DNA from: a bacterium
Lineage (GTDB): Bacteria > SZUA-79 > Acidulodesulfobacterales > Acidulodesulfobacteraceae
Direction of reading: 5' to 3'
Assembly (NCBI GenBank): GCA_021809845.1
Contig: JAJZJW010000002.1
Location: 124,001-188,000 of the forward strand
Length of the DNA: 64,000 nucleotides
The position numbers were made by a program, and so were the translations under genes. The notes under the pieces were generated by a model. The model made no database searches. It was not told where the DNA came from and saw only the letters and a program-made list of their open reading frames with translations. Of the stretch, positions 18,274 through 26,096 are shown piece by piece. Within the stretch, counting starts at the first letter, position 1; the number at the start of each line of letters is the position of its first letter.

Positions 18274-19542
18274 ATGTTTGTAAAAGGACTAAAATGCAGA
18301 GAATGCGGTAAGGAATACCCGGACAGTGCTCTTTATGTCTGCGATTATTGCTTTGGCCCATTAGAAGTAGATTATGATTATGATAAAATCAAAAAGAATA
18401 TAAGCGTTGAAAAGATTAAATCAAGACAGCCAAATATGTGGAGATACAAGGAACTCCTTCCTATTAAAGGCGATATAGAAATAGGCAAAGATGTCGGATT
18501 CACCCCTTTAGTTAAAGCGGATAATCTTGCTAGAGTTTTAGGAGTTAAACATTTATATATCAAAAACGATGCGGTCAACTTTCCCACCCTTTCTTTTAAG
18601 GATAGGGTTGTTTCCGTTGCTATAGCCAAAGCAAAAGAATTTGGTTTTAAGGTAATTGCATGCGCCTCAACCGGAAATCTTGCAAATGCAACTGCCGCAT
18701 GTTCCGCCGCTTCAGGTTTCGAATGTTTTGTGTTTATTCCTTCAAATTTAGAAACCGGCAAGGTTCTCGGAACTTTAATTTACGGCACTAATTTAGTCAA
18801 AATTGAAGGGAGTTATGATAAAGTAAATAGACTTTGCACTGAAATTGCCGGTAAGCATAACTGGGCATTTGTAAATATAAATTTAAGACCTTATTATGCA
18901 GAAGGCTCAAAAACTCTTACTTTTGAAATGCTTGAACAATTGGGTTTTAAAGCTCCCGATAACGTCGTTGTCCCAATGGCGGGGGGTTCGCTCATTACAA
19001 AAGTCGGAAAATCAATTGAAGAATTTGAATACTGCGGATTAATCGAAAAGCATAATACAAAAATTTTCGGAGCACAGGCTACGGGATGCAACCCGATTAC
19101 TTCAACAGTAAAAGAGAAAAGAGAATTTATTAAGCCGGTAAAAACACCGGATACCATTGCAAAATCTCTTGCAATTGGCAATCCTGCCGATGGATATTAT
19201 GCTGCAGACTTGATGCACAAAAGTGGCGGATTCGGAGAAGACGCCACAGATGACGAAATAGTGGAAGGCATGAAACTGCTTGCTTCCACCGAAGGAATAT
19301 TTACCGAAACAGCTGGCGGCGTTACTGTAGCAGTTGCTAAAAAGCTTATTGAAAAAGGATATATCAACAAAAATGAAACAACCGTGCTTGCCATTACCGG
19401 TAACGGTTTAAAAACATTAGAATCGCTTAATGGGAGATTAGATGAAGCGCCGGTCATAAACCCCAATCTGGAAGAATTTGAAGAAGTCTTAAAAAAAGTA
19501 CGTGAAAAAGAAAAAACAAATAATAAAACAATTAAAAAATAA
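18274..19542 (+). CDS. thrC: Threonine synthase-family PLP enzyme, zinc-ribbon type (possible homocysteine-forming enzyme)
   Basis: Fold-type II PLP enzyme of the threonine synthase family (422 residues), which acts on O-phosphohomoserine. An N-terminal zinc ribbon (C8, C11, C23, C26) is followed by the PLP lysine K109 in TLSFKDR and the ASTGNLANA phosphate loop. ITGNGLKT lies near the C-terminus. It has AAGGAG about 10 bases before the ATG. Its setting is unusual for plain threonine synthesis: directly behind a SAM-I riboswitch and ahead of a sulfur carrier, its activator and TusA. An enzyme that replaces phosphate of O-phosphohomoserine with sulfur from the carrier would make homocysteine, and the same fold (CysM) does this for cysteine. 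Family assignment is firm; the alternative reaction is my inference. Confidence 0.88.
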   Translation: MFVKGLKCRECGKEYPDSALYVCDYCFGPLEVDYDYDKIKKNISVEKIKSRQPNMWRYKELLPIKGDIEIGKDVGFTPLVKADNLARVLGVKHLYIKNDAVNFPTLSFKDRVVSVAIAKAKEFGFKVIACASTGNLANATAACSAASGFECFVFIPSNLETGKVLGTLIYGTNLVKIEGSYDKVNRLCTEIAGKHNWAFVNINLRPYYAEGSKTLTFEMLEQLGFKAPDNVVVPMAGGSLITKVGKSIEEFEYCGLIEKHNTKIFGAQATGCNPITSTVKEKREFIKPVKTPDTIAKSLAIGNPADGYYAADLMHKSGGFGEDATDDEIVEGMKLLASTEGIFTETAGGVTVAVAKKLIEKGYINKNETTVLAITGNGLKTLESLNGRLDEAPVINPNLEEFEEVLKKVREKEKTNNKTIKK

Positions 19543-19589
19543 TTAAAATTAAACAATATAATAATAATTGATAATAGTCTGGAGGAGAT

Positions 19590-20105
19590 ATGGCTATAAT
19601 TGTCAGGATACCAACACCTTTAAGAACATTAACCGGCGGTAAATCAGAAGTTGACGCTTCCGGAGCTAATATTTTAGAAATCATTAATGACCTTGAAAAA
19701 ACTTACCCCGGAATAAAAGAAAGAATTTGCGAAAAAAATGACCAGGTCAGAAGATTCGTCAATGTATATTTAAATGACGAGGATATCAGATTTATAGACA
19801 ACAACGATTCTAAGGTAAAAGACGGAGATACTGTTTCTATAATACCAGCAATTGCCGGCGGGGCTTCCGAAAAAAAAAAATTTTATTTAAATTATCCTCA
19901 GGAAGTAATTAAAGACCCGCTGATATATCTAATAGGTAAAAATTATAACGTAATAACTAACATAAGAAGTGCCAGTATTTCAAACGATATAGGCATAATT
20001 GCCATAGAAGTCGAAGGAGAACCGGCGGATATAGAAAAAGCAATAAAATTCCTTGAATCTAAAGGCGTGAGCGTTGAGCCTATCGTATTAGATATCATTG
20101 AATAA
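19590..20105 (+). CDS. MoaD/ThiS-like sulfur carrier fused to NIL domain
   Basis: Residues 1-91 are a ubiquitin-like MoaD/ThiS domain ending in a diglycine (IAGG, 90-91). Carriers of this type are adenylated and thiocarboxylated at that glycine. Here the chain continues: residues about 97-171 look like a NIL domain (RSASISNDIGIIAIEVEG, AIKFLESKGVSVEPI), a fold found at the end of the methionine importer ATPase MetN, where it binds methionine. The terminal glycine is therefore blocked unless a protease cuts after residue 91. A JAMM protease is encoded at 25622. A good ribosome site (GGAGGAG) precedes the ATG. It lies between thrC and the E1-like gene. Confidence 0.85.
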   Translation: MAIIVRIPTPLRTLTGGKSEVDASGANILEIINDLEKTYPGIKERICEKNDQVRRFVNVYLNDEDIRFIDNNDSKVKDGDTVSIIPAIAGGASEKKKFYLNYPQEVIKDPLIYLIGKNYNVITNIRSASISNDIGIIAIEVEGEPADIEKAIKFLESKGVSVEPIVLDIIE

Positions 20106-20172
20106 ATTAAAATTTTATGTACGTTATTTATAATTTATATTTTATTAGTTTTATTTATGAGCGGAGGTTATT

Positions 20173-20976
20173 TTGGATTTTACGGAAGAACAGATTAAAA
20201 GATATGCCAGGCACATAATATTGCCAGAAGTAGGCGGAGAAGGGCAGGAAAGATTACTATCTTCCAAAGTCCTTTTAATAGGTGCAGGCGGTTTGGGGGC
20301 GCCATGCGGTTTATATCTTGGGGCAGCAGGTATAGGGACCCTCGGCATAGCAGACTTCGACACTGTTGACCTTTCAAACCTGCAAAGACAAATATGGCAC
20401 GGTAATAAAGACGTAGGCAGATATAAAGTAGACTCTGCAAAAGATTCAATCGAAAGAATAAACCCTGACGTCAAAGTTATAGCATACAAAGATAAAATAT
20501 CTAAAGACAATATACACGAACTTATCAAAGATTATGATGTAATAATAGATGCCACCGATAATTTTCCTACAAGATATCTGATTAATGATGCATGTCATTT
20601 TTACGGGAAGCCTCTTGTTTACGGTTCTATTTTTAGATTTGACGGACAAGCGACCGTTTTCCTGCCCGACAAAGGTCCATGCTACAGATGCTTATTTCCT
20701 TCACCGCCGCCGGCAGGATTAGTCCCAAGCTGTCAGGAAGCAGGGGTATTAGGCGTCTTGCCGGGCGTCATCGGAGCAATACAGGCAAATGAAGCTATAA
20801 AAATAATACTTAACATAGGAACGACATTAAACGGCAGATTATTAATATATGATGCCTTAGATATGAAATTTACAGAAATGAAATTAAGACAAGACAAGAC
20901 TTGCCCTCTTTGCGGTGAGACCCCGACAGTGCTTGATTTAATTGAATATGAAGAATTGTGTGAATTTAAGGCTTGA
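20173..20976 (+). CDS. moeB: MoeB/ThiF-type sulfur-carrier adenylyltransferase
   Basis: E1-like enzyme that adenylates the C-terminal glycine of ThiS/MoaD carriers. It has the nucleotide loop GAGGLGAPCGLYLG (38-51), the D-NLQRQ motif, zinc pairs C170/C173 and C244/C247, and the catalytic C187 in SCQEAGVLG. There is no rhodanese domain, so sulfur must be delivered by another protein, plausibly the TusA encoded next. The start codon is TTG at 20173 with GGAGG upstream. No second thiF is present in the thiamine cluster, so this one enzyme may serve both carriers. The gene name is by family; molybdopterin synthesis need not be its job. Confidence 0.92.
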   Translation: MDFTEEQIKRYARHIILPEVGGEGQERLLSSKVLLIGAGGLGAPCGLYLGAAGIGTLGIADFDTVDLSNLQRQIWHGNKDVGRYKVDSAKDSIERINPDVKVIAYKDKISKDNIHELIKDYDVIIDATDNFPTRYLINDACHFYGKPLVYGSIFRFDGQATVFLPDKGPCYRCLFPSPPPAGLVPSCQEAGVLGVLPGVIGAIQANEAIKIILNIGTTLNGRLLIYDALDMKFTEMKLRQDKTCPLCGETPTVLDLIEYEELCEFKA

Positions 20977-21103
20977 TATAATTATAATTGCAATGTGATA
21001 TATAATTATTTGCCCTTTTTTTTGCTATTTAATTGCAATTATCATTTTTTTAATTTAATAAAAGATATACAGTAATAATAAAATTTGCCGGAGAGCGTAT
21101 ATA

Positions 21104-21361
21104 ATGGCTGAATATAATAGCGAATTAGACATTAAAGGTGAAATATGCCCTTTTACTTTTGTCAGATCTAAACTTGCATTAGAAAAAATAAATCAGGGCG
21201 AAAAACTGAGAATAATAGTAGATTATGAGCCTGCCATACGAAATGTTCCCCGTTCTATGGAAGAACAGGGGCACAAAGTGATTTCTATAAATAAAATAAA
21301 CGATACCGATTATGAAATAATAGTCGAAAAAAACGGTTTAAAGAAAATAAACAAAACATAA
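21104..21361 (+). CDS. TusA-family sulfur carrier
   Basis: An 85-residue TusA/SirA fold protein. The persulfide-bearing cysteine is C15 in EICPFTFVRSKLAL. Canonical TusA has CPxP; here the second Pro is Thr, a variant found in this subfamily. The DYEPAIRNVPRSMEEQGHKV segment is typical. It probably passes persulfide sulfur to the activated carrier. The stop overlaps the cysM start as TAATG, which indicates coupled translation. Confidence 0.9.
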   Translation: MAEYNSELDIKGEICPFTFVRSKLALEKINQGEKLRIIVDYEPAIRNVPRSMEEQGHKVISINKINDTDYEIIVEKNGLKKINKT

Positions 21362-22317
21362 TGGAAAAAGAAGAAAAAACTGAAAACGATTTAAAATATA
21401 AATTAAATTTTTTGAGTTTAAATATATTTAATTCTATAGGCGGTACGAATATTTGTTTATTAAATAATTTATTTAGCAATTCTGAGGACACTAAAGTTTA
21501 CGCTAAAACAGAGTCTCAGAATCCCGGCGGTTCAATTAAGGATAGACCTGCCTTTTACATGCTTAAGGATGCAATAAATAAAAATATTCTTAAACAAAAT
21601 ATGACTATAATCGATTCTTCTTCCGGCAATACCGGTATTTCCTATGCTATGGTCGGTTCATTTTTAAACCTAAAAGTAAAAATATACGCACCTTCAAATA
21701 TGAGCGAAGAGCGTAAACAACTTATAAAACTTTACGGTGCCGAACTAATTCTGACTCCGGCTGAGGAAAGTCATGACGGAGCTATAAAAAAATCACTTGA
21801 AGAATATAAAACCGGCGGAACTAATTTTTATTATATGCCCGACCAATACAACAATCCAAATAATGCGCTATCACATTATGAAACTACAGCAGCGGAAATT
21901 ATAAAACAGACAGGCGGCAATATTGATTACTTTGTGACCGGCATAGGAACGGGTGGAACAATTCTTGGCACCGGAAAAAGACTAAAAGAGTATAATAAAA
22001 ATATTAAAATTATAGCGGTTATACCTGACAACCCAATGCACGGCATAGAGGGCTGGAAATATAACTATTCATTTAATTTTCAAGGTTTTGACCATAATAA
22101 TATTATAGATGATTATGTGAAAGTTGACACAGAAGGCAGTTATCTAATGCTGAAAAAGCTTATAAAAAAAGAAGGACTTTTATGCGGTTTTTCTTCAGGC
22201 GCTAATCTATATGGGATACATAAACTTTCTCAGAAATACAAGGGTAACTATATTACAGTTTTGCCTGATACTGGTTCTAGATATTTATCAACTATCGGCT
22301 TTAAAGATATGTTGTAA
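21361..22317 (+). CDS. cysM: Cysteine synthase family PLP enzyme (CysM-like)
   Basis: Fold-type II PLP enzyme (318 residues). PLP lysine K60 lies in QNPGGSIKDR, with the SSSGNTGISYA substrate loop and GTGGTILGTGKRL phosphate loop. The family makes cysteine from O-acetylserine or O-phosphoserine. In actinobacteria CysM takes sulfur from the thiocarboxylated carrier CysO, later released by the JAMM protease Mec. Carrier, E1, TusA, CysM and a JAMM protease are all here, so a similar reaction is likely. The acceptor cannot be read from the sequence. Confidence 0.88.
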   Translation: MEKEEKTENDLKYKLNFLSLNIFNSIGGTNICLLNNLFSNSEDTKVYAKTESQNPGGSIKDRPAFYMLKDAINKNILKQNMTIIDSSSGNTGISYAMVGSFLNLKVKIYAPSNMSEERKQLIKLYGAELILTPAEESHDGAIKKSLEEYKTGGTNFYYMPDQYNNPNNALSHYETTAAEIIKQTGGNIDYFVTGIGTGGTILGTGKRLKEYNKNIKIIAVIPDNPMHGIEGWKYNYSFNFQGFDHNNIIDDYVKVDTEGSYLMLKKLIKKEGLLCGFSSGANLYGIHKLSQKYKGNYITVLPDTGSRYLSTIGFKDML

Positions 22318-22515
22318 TTTTAGAATGATAAAATTGATTGCTCGTTGTGTTGTCAACTTTTAATTTGTCTTTTTAATTTGTCTATTGAATTTAACTTTTT
22401 TTTTATTTGTCATAATATCCCGCTTATTATTATTTGCTCCAAAAATCTCTAACTTGCTTTAATTGTTGACTAACCAACAACAATATGATAATCTATACAA
22501 TGTATAAAGTATAAA

Positions 22516-22645
22516 TGCTAGGGGTGCCAATTTTAACTATGTAGTTCTAATTACACAGTTAAAATATATATAAATGGCTGAGATTGGATTTTTCTGTCCA
22601 GAACCCTCTGAACCTGAATATGGACAATACCAGCGAAGGAAAGCT
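22516..22645 (+). ncRNA. TPP riboswitch (THI element)
   Basis: Conserved blocks in order: GGGGTGCC, a long AT-rich P3 hairpin (TTTTAACT...AGTTAAAA), GGCTGAGAT, ACCCTCTGAACCTGAA, GGACAATACCAGCGAAGGAAAGC. It binds thiamine pyrophosphate and represses thiamine genes. The next genes are thiS, thiG and the CofH-like gene. Confidence 0.95.
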
Positions 22646-22835
22646 TATAAACTTATTTAGATAACATTTACATAACAATAGTTCAGAATAATTTTGAAAT
22701 TATATCATGTCGTATATTCTTATTTGTATAATATAAACCGGTTTAATCAATACAATATAACTCATAAGAAAGAAATACGGCAGACAATAAACAACTTCTG
22801 AATTAATTTAAATTTATTAAATAAATATAAAAAGC

Positions 22836-22886
22836 GGTCCTTAAGGCTGAAATTTCCATATAGCAGCTTTAAGGACTTTTTTTTTT
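22836..22886 (+). terminator. Terminator downstream of TPP riboswitch
   Basis: GTCCTTAAGGCTG pairs with CAGCTTTAAGGAC and is followed by about ten T. It lies about 190 bases after the aptamer, so it is either the attenuator or a separate barrier; 130 bp remain to thiS. Confidence 0.85.
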
Positions 22887-23015
22887 ATTTTGTTTGCTTT
22901 TTTAAAAATCGTTTCTTAATTATTCATTTAATTTAATCTTAAACAAACAGGAACTATCGCGGGTAAATAAAATAAAAATATAAAATTGAACGTTTTTAAA
23001 TAATTAAAATAAATT

Positions 23016-23216
23016 ATGACCATTTACGTAAACGATAAAGAAATCAACTTAAATGAGAACTTAACTATAGCACAGCTCATAGAAAGTCTTAAGCTCAATA
23101 TTAAAAGTACGGCGGCTGCAGTTAATAAAGAAATCGTACCAAAGGCTCAATATTCAGAATTTATTCTAAAAGATAAAGATAGATTAGACCTTGTTACAAT
23201 TGCACCGGGCGGATAA
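23016..23216 (+). CDS. thiS: Thiamine sulfur carrier ThiS
   Basis: A 66-residue ubiquitin-like protein ending in GG (TIAPGG), with the ThiS start MTIYVNDKEINL. Its C-terminal glycine is thiocarboxylated and feeds sulfur into the thiazole. Unlike the carrier at 19590, its diglycine is already terminal. First gene after the TPP riboswitch; thiG follows 57 bp later. Confidence 0.95.
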   Translation: MTIYVNDKEINLNENLTIAQLIESLKLNIKSTAAAVNKEIVPKAQYSEFILKDKDRLDLVTIAPGG

Positions 23217-23273
23217 ATTTATTTAATTGCAAAAATTAAAAATTTATTTTACGAATAAAAAAGAGGAGAACAT

Positions 23274-24083
23274 ATGGAAATAATAAACAATGAACATCTG
23301 ACAACAAATTTTGAAGATAAATTAACAATAGGCAAATATTCTTTTAAGTCGCGTTTAATTGTCGGGACCGGCAAGTATCCAGATTTTGCAACTATGCAAA
23401 AAGCAATAGAACTTTCCGGCTCCGAAATCATAACGGTTGCGATAAGACGTATCGATTTTGAACAAAAAGAAAATATGTTATCATTTATTGACCAGGATAA
23501 ATATACTCTTTTGCCAAATACCGCAGGATGTTTTACGGCTGAAGACGCTGTTAGCACGATAAGATTATCCCGCGAACTCGGCATATTTAAAACAGATATG
23601 GTAAAGTTAGAGGTTATAGGCGACCCGAAAACTCTTTATCCAGATAACGAAGAACTTTTAAAAGCTGCAAAAATTCTTGTAAACGAAGGGTTCACGGTTA
23701 TGCCTTACATTATTGACGACCCTATTGTCGCAAAAAAACTTGAGGATATTGGCTGTCCGGTTGTAATGCCGCTTGCTTCGCCGATAGGCTCCGGTTTAGG
23801 AATCAGAAACCCTTATAATTTAAAAATAATAAAAGAAACCGTATCTGTTCCTGTAATAGTTGACGCAGGGGTAGGTACTGCATCCGATGCTGCAAAAACT
23901 ATGGAGCTAGGAGTTGACGGAATTTTAATGAATACGGCAATAGCCGGAGCGACAGACCCGCTGAATATGGCTCTTGCGATGAGCTATGCGGTCAAAGCCG
24001 GAAGGCTGGCTTTTTTATCGGGAAGAATTCCGATGAAACTATACGCATCTGCTTCCACACAAATGGAAGGAATCGTGTTTTAG
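23274..24083 (+). CDS. thiG: Thiazole synthase
   Basis: Combines deoxyxylulose 5-phosphate, dehydroglycine and ThiS thiocarboxylate into the thiamine thiazole. The [11 protein letters not shown] start, the Schiff-base lysine in [20 protein letters not shown], and the phosphate site MNTAIAGA are diagnostic. Full length (269). Preceded by AGAGGAG. It depends on a dehydroglycine source: ThiO, ThiH or, as the next gene suggests, a CofH-like enzyme. Confidence 0.96.
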   Translation: MEIINNEHLTTNFEDKLTIGKYSFKSRLIVGTGKYPDFATMQKAIELSGSEIITVAIRRIDFEQKENMLSFIDQDKYTLLPNTAGCFTAEDAVSTIRLSRELGIFKTDMVKLEVIGDPKTLYPDNEELLKAAKILVNEGFTVMPYIIDDPIVAKKLEDIGCPVVMPLASPIGSGLGIRNPYNLKIIKETVSVPVIVDAGVGTASDAAKTMELGVDGILMNTAIAGATDPLNMALAMSYAVKAGRLAFLSGRIPMKLYASASTQMEGIVF

Positions 24084-24149
24084 TATAAATAAATTTTTAT
24101 TTTTTTGTAATCTTAATATATATAATGTATAAACTTAATATATATAAAA

Positions 24150-25262
24150 ATGATAAACATAATTAAATATCAGAATTTAGATAATATATTTAATAAGATT
24201 AGTAAATCAGAGCGGATAGACAGCAATGACCTTTTAACTCTGCTTGATGACAGCGAAAATTTAAACGAAATTATACAATATGCGGCTTATCTCAATAAAT
24301 CTGCCAATGGCAATAACGTTTCATATGTAGTCAATAGAAATATTAATTTTACAAATATCTGCTATCTGAATTGCAAATTTTGTGGATATAAAAGAACTGT
24401 AAATTCAAAAGACTCATTTGTGTTAACAATCGATAAAATTATTGAAAAAATAAATGAGGGCTATAATATAGGCATAAATGAGGTTTGCGTCACCGGCGGC
24501 ATAAATCAGGATTTTAGTCCCGATTTTTATTTTAGTTTAATTAAATCTATAAGAGCCGCTTTTCCGGAGTTGCATATACACGCATTCTCTCCGCAGGAAA
24601 TTTTTGAACTTTCTGCCAAAACAGGCTTTTCGTTTGAGAAAGTTTTTGAAATTTTAAAAGAAAACGGGCTTAATTCAATGCCCGGAACAGCTGCTGAAAT
24701 TTTAGCGCCTGAAACGAGAAAAGTAATATGCAAAGATAAAATATCCACAATTCAATGGGCTGAGATAATTAAAACTGCGCATAAAATGAATATAAAATCT
24801 TCAGCTACAATTCTGGTCGGACACATTGAGTCAAACGCCGATATAGTTTACCATCTTGATTTAATAAGACAAATTCAGGATTCAACAAATGGTTTTACAG
24901 AATTTATTGCTTTGCCTTTTATTGCATCAAAAACTTCGTTAAAACATCAGATTAAAACAGGCATCAACGCTAACAGTCAAAAAATACTAAAATTTTACGC
25001 TATATTAAGATTATATCTAAACAATTTTAAAAACATTCAGACAAGTTGGCCTAAGATTGGCACAGAACTGGCTGTTCAATCCCTTTCATGCGGAATTAAC
25101 GATTTTGGCGGAACACTCATGGAAGAAAATATCACAAAAAGTGCAGGGGGTAACTTCGGAGAGTATCTCAGCGAGAAAGATATAATATCTCTTATAAAAT
25201 CAGGCGGAAAAAATCCGGCCAGAAGAGATACGCTTTACAACCATATTAACACTGCGTATTAA
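24150..25262 (+). CDS. Radical SAM enzyme of the CofH/MqnC group in the ThiH position
   Basis: Radical SAM protein (370 residues) with the CxxxCxxC cluster at C71, C75, C78 after VNRNINFTNI. The later motifs MPGTAAEIL, SATILVGHIES, FTEFIALPFI and NDFGGTLMEENI match the CofH subfamily (and more distantly MqnC/MqnE), not ThiH, whose TYCGF and GLGALIGL context is absent. CofH abstracts hydrogen from tyrosine and breaks its C-alpha to C-beta bond, as ThiH does, and so releases dehydroglycine, which ThiG needs. Position behind a TPP riboswitch, thiS and thiG suggests recruitment as a ThiH substitute. A plain F420/FO function is the main alternative; no other F420 gene is in the window. Confidence 0.85.
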   Translation: MINIIKYQNLDNIFNKISKSERIDSNDLLTLLDDSENLNEIIQYAAYLNKSANGNNVSYVVNRNINFTNICYLNCKFCGYKRTVNSKDSFVLTIDKIIEKINEGYNIGINEVCVTGGINQDFSPDFYFSLIKSIRAAFPELHIHAFSPQEIFELSAKTGFSFEKVFEILKENGLNSMPGTAAEILAPETRKVICKDKISTIQWAEIIKTAHKMNIKSSATILVGHIESNADIVYHLDLIRQIQDSTNGFTEFIALPFIASKTSLKHQIKTGINANSQKILKFYAILRLYLNNFKNIQTSWPKIGTELAVQSLSCGINDFGGTLMEENITKSAGGNFGEYLSEKDIISLIKSGGKNPARRDTLYNHINTAY

Positions 25263-25410
25263 TATTTATATTATATATTTATAACTCTTATAAATATTAT
25301 ATAAATCGTATAGATAAATAAAAGAATCAAATTCATTTAAATATTATAAATCGTATGCAATAAATAAAAGAATGCAAATTCATTTTAAGAAAGAATAAAA
25401 AATTTTATAA

Positions 25411-25548
25411 TATATATAATATAATTATATGAATAAAATTGATGAAAATAACCATAAAAACCTATATACAAACATACAATATATATAATATAATTATATG
25501 AATAAAATTGATGAAAATAACCATAAAAACCTATATACAAACATACAA
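25411..25548. repeat. Two-copy 69-bp direct repeat
   Basis: Two nearly perfect copies (25411-25479, 25480-25548) of a unit containing GAATAAAATTGATGAAAATAA and AACCTATATACAAACATAC. It fills most of the spacer between the CofH-like gene and the JAMM gene (25263-25621), which otherwise shows nothing but A/T. The antisense frame it creates is a repeat artefact. Confidence 0.9.
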
Positions 25549-25621
25549 TGTGTATTATATAATTACAAAAGTAAAGAAAATAAACTATAAACAGAACCAT
25601 AAATTATAACAATAACAAAAT

Positions 25622-26056
25622 ATGCCACTGATAATCTCTAAAGAAAATTTAGCTATAATTAAAAAACATGCTGCCGAAATTTTCCCGTACGAAGCCTGCG
25701 GAGCTATGCTGGGTATCATTGATGGCAATAATAAGAAAATCACAAAAGTATTTCCTGCCCAGAATAAATATAGAAAAATAGCTTGGGATGCATTTGAAAT
25801 TGAACCCAAAGCTCTGCTTGAAATAGATAAACTTTCAAGAAAAGAAAATATAGAAGTAATAGGATTTTACCATTCTCATCCTAACCATCCTGCTGTTCCT
25901 TCAAGTGCCGATATCAATGCTTCTTGGCCATATTATTCTTATACTATCGTTTCCGTAAAAGGCAATAACTTAGAAAATATCGTTGAGATAAAAAATTATT
26001 TGATGCCGGACAAAATTAACAAACCATTGAACGAAGAAATAATTATAGCAGAATAA
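25622..26056 (+). CDS. JAMM/MPN+ metalloprotease (Mec/HcyD-like)
   Basis: A 144-residue JAMM domain protein. The zinc motif is complete: E24, H84-S-H86, S94 and D97. Small bacterial JAMM proteins remove residues or an amino acid from the C-terminus of ubiquitin-like sulfur carriers: Mec releases cysteine from CysO, and HcyD trims HcyS in Wolinella. Here the likely client is the MoaD-NIL fusion at 19590, whose diglycine must be exposed, or a carrier-cysteine adduct. It is the last gene of the rightward sulfur region; the convergent coaBC follows. Confidence 0.9.
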   Translation: MPLIISKENLAIIKKHAAEIFPYEACGAMLGIIDGNNKKITKVFPAQNKYRKIAWDAFEIEPKALLEIDKLSRKENIEVIGFYHSHPNHPAVPSSADINASWPYYSYTIVSVKGNNLENIVEIKNYLMPDKINKPLNEEIIIAE

Positions 26057-26096
26057 AGGCAAATATAAAAAATATAAAATGGCATATATTATAATG

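Noticed and set aside
24150-25262. Annotation as ThiH
   Set aside because: The motifs around the radical SAM barrel match CofH, not ThiH; only the position suggests ThiH.
25385-25600. A 71-codon minus-strand frame with repeated YIGFYGYFHQF
   Set aside because: Created by the 69-bp direct repeat; no start context or homologue recognised.
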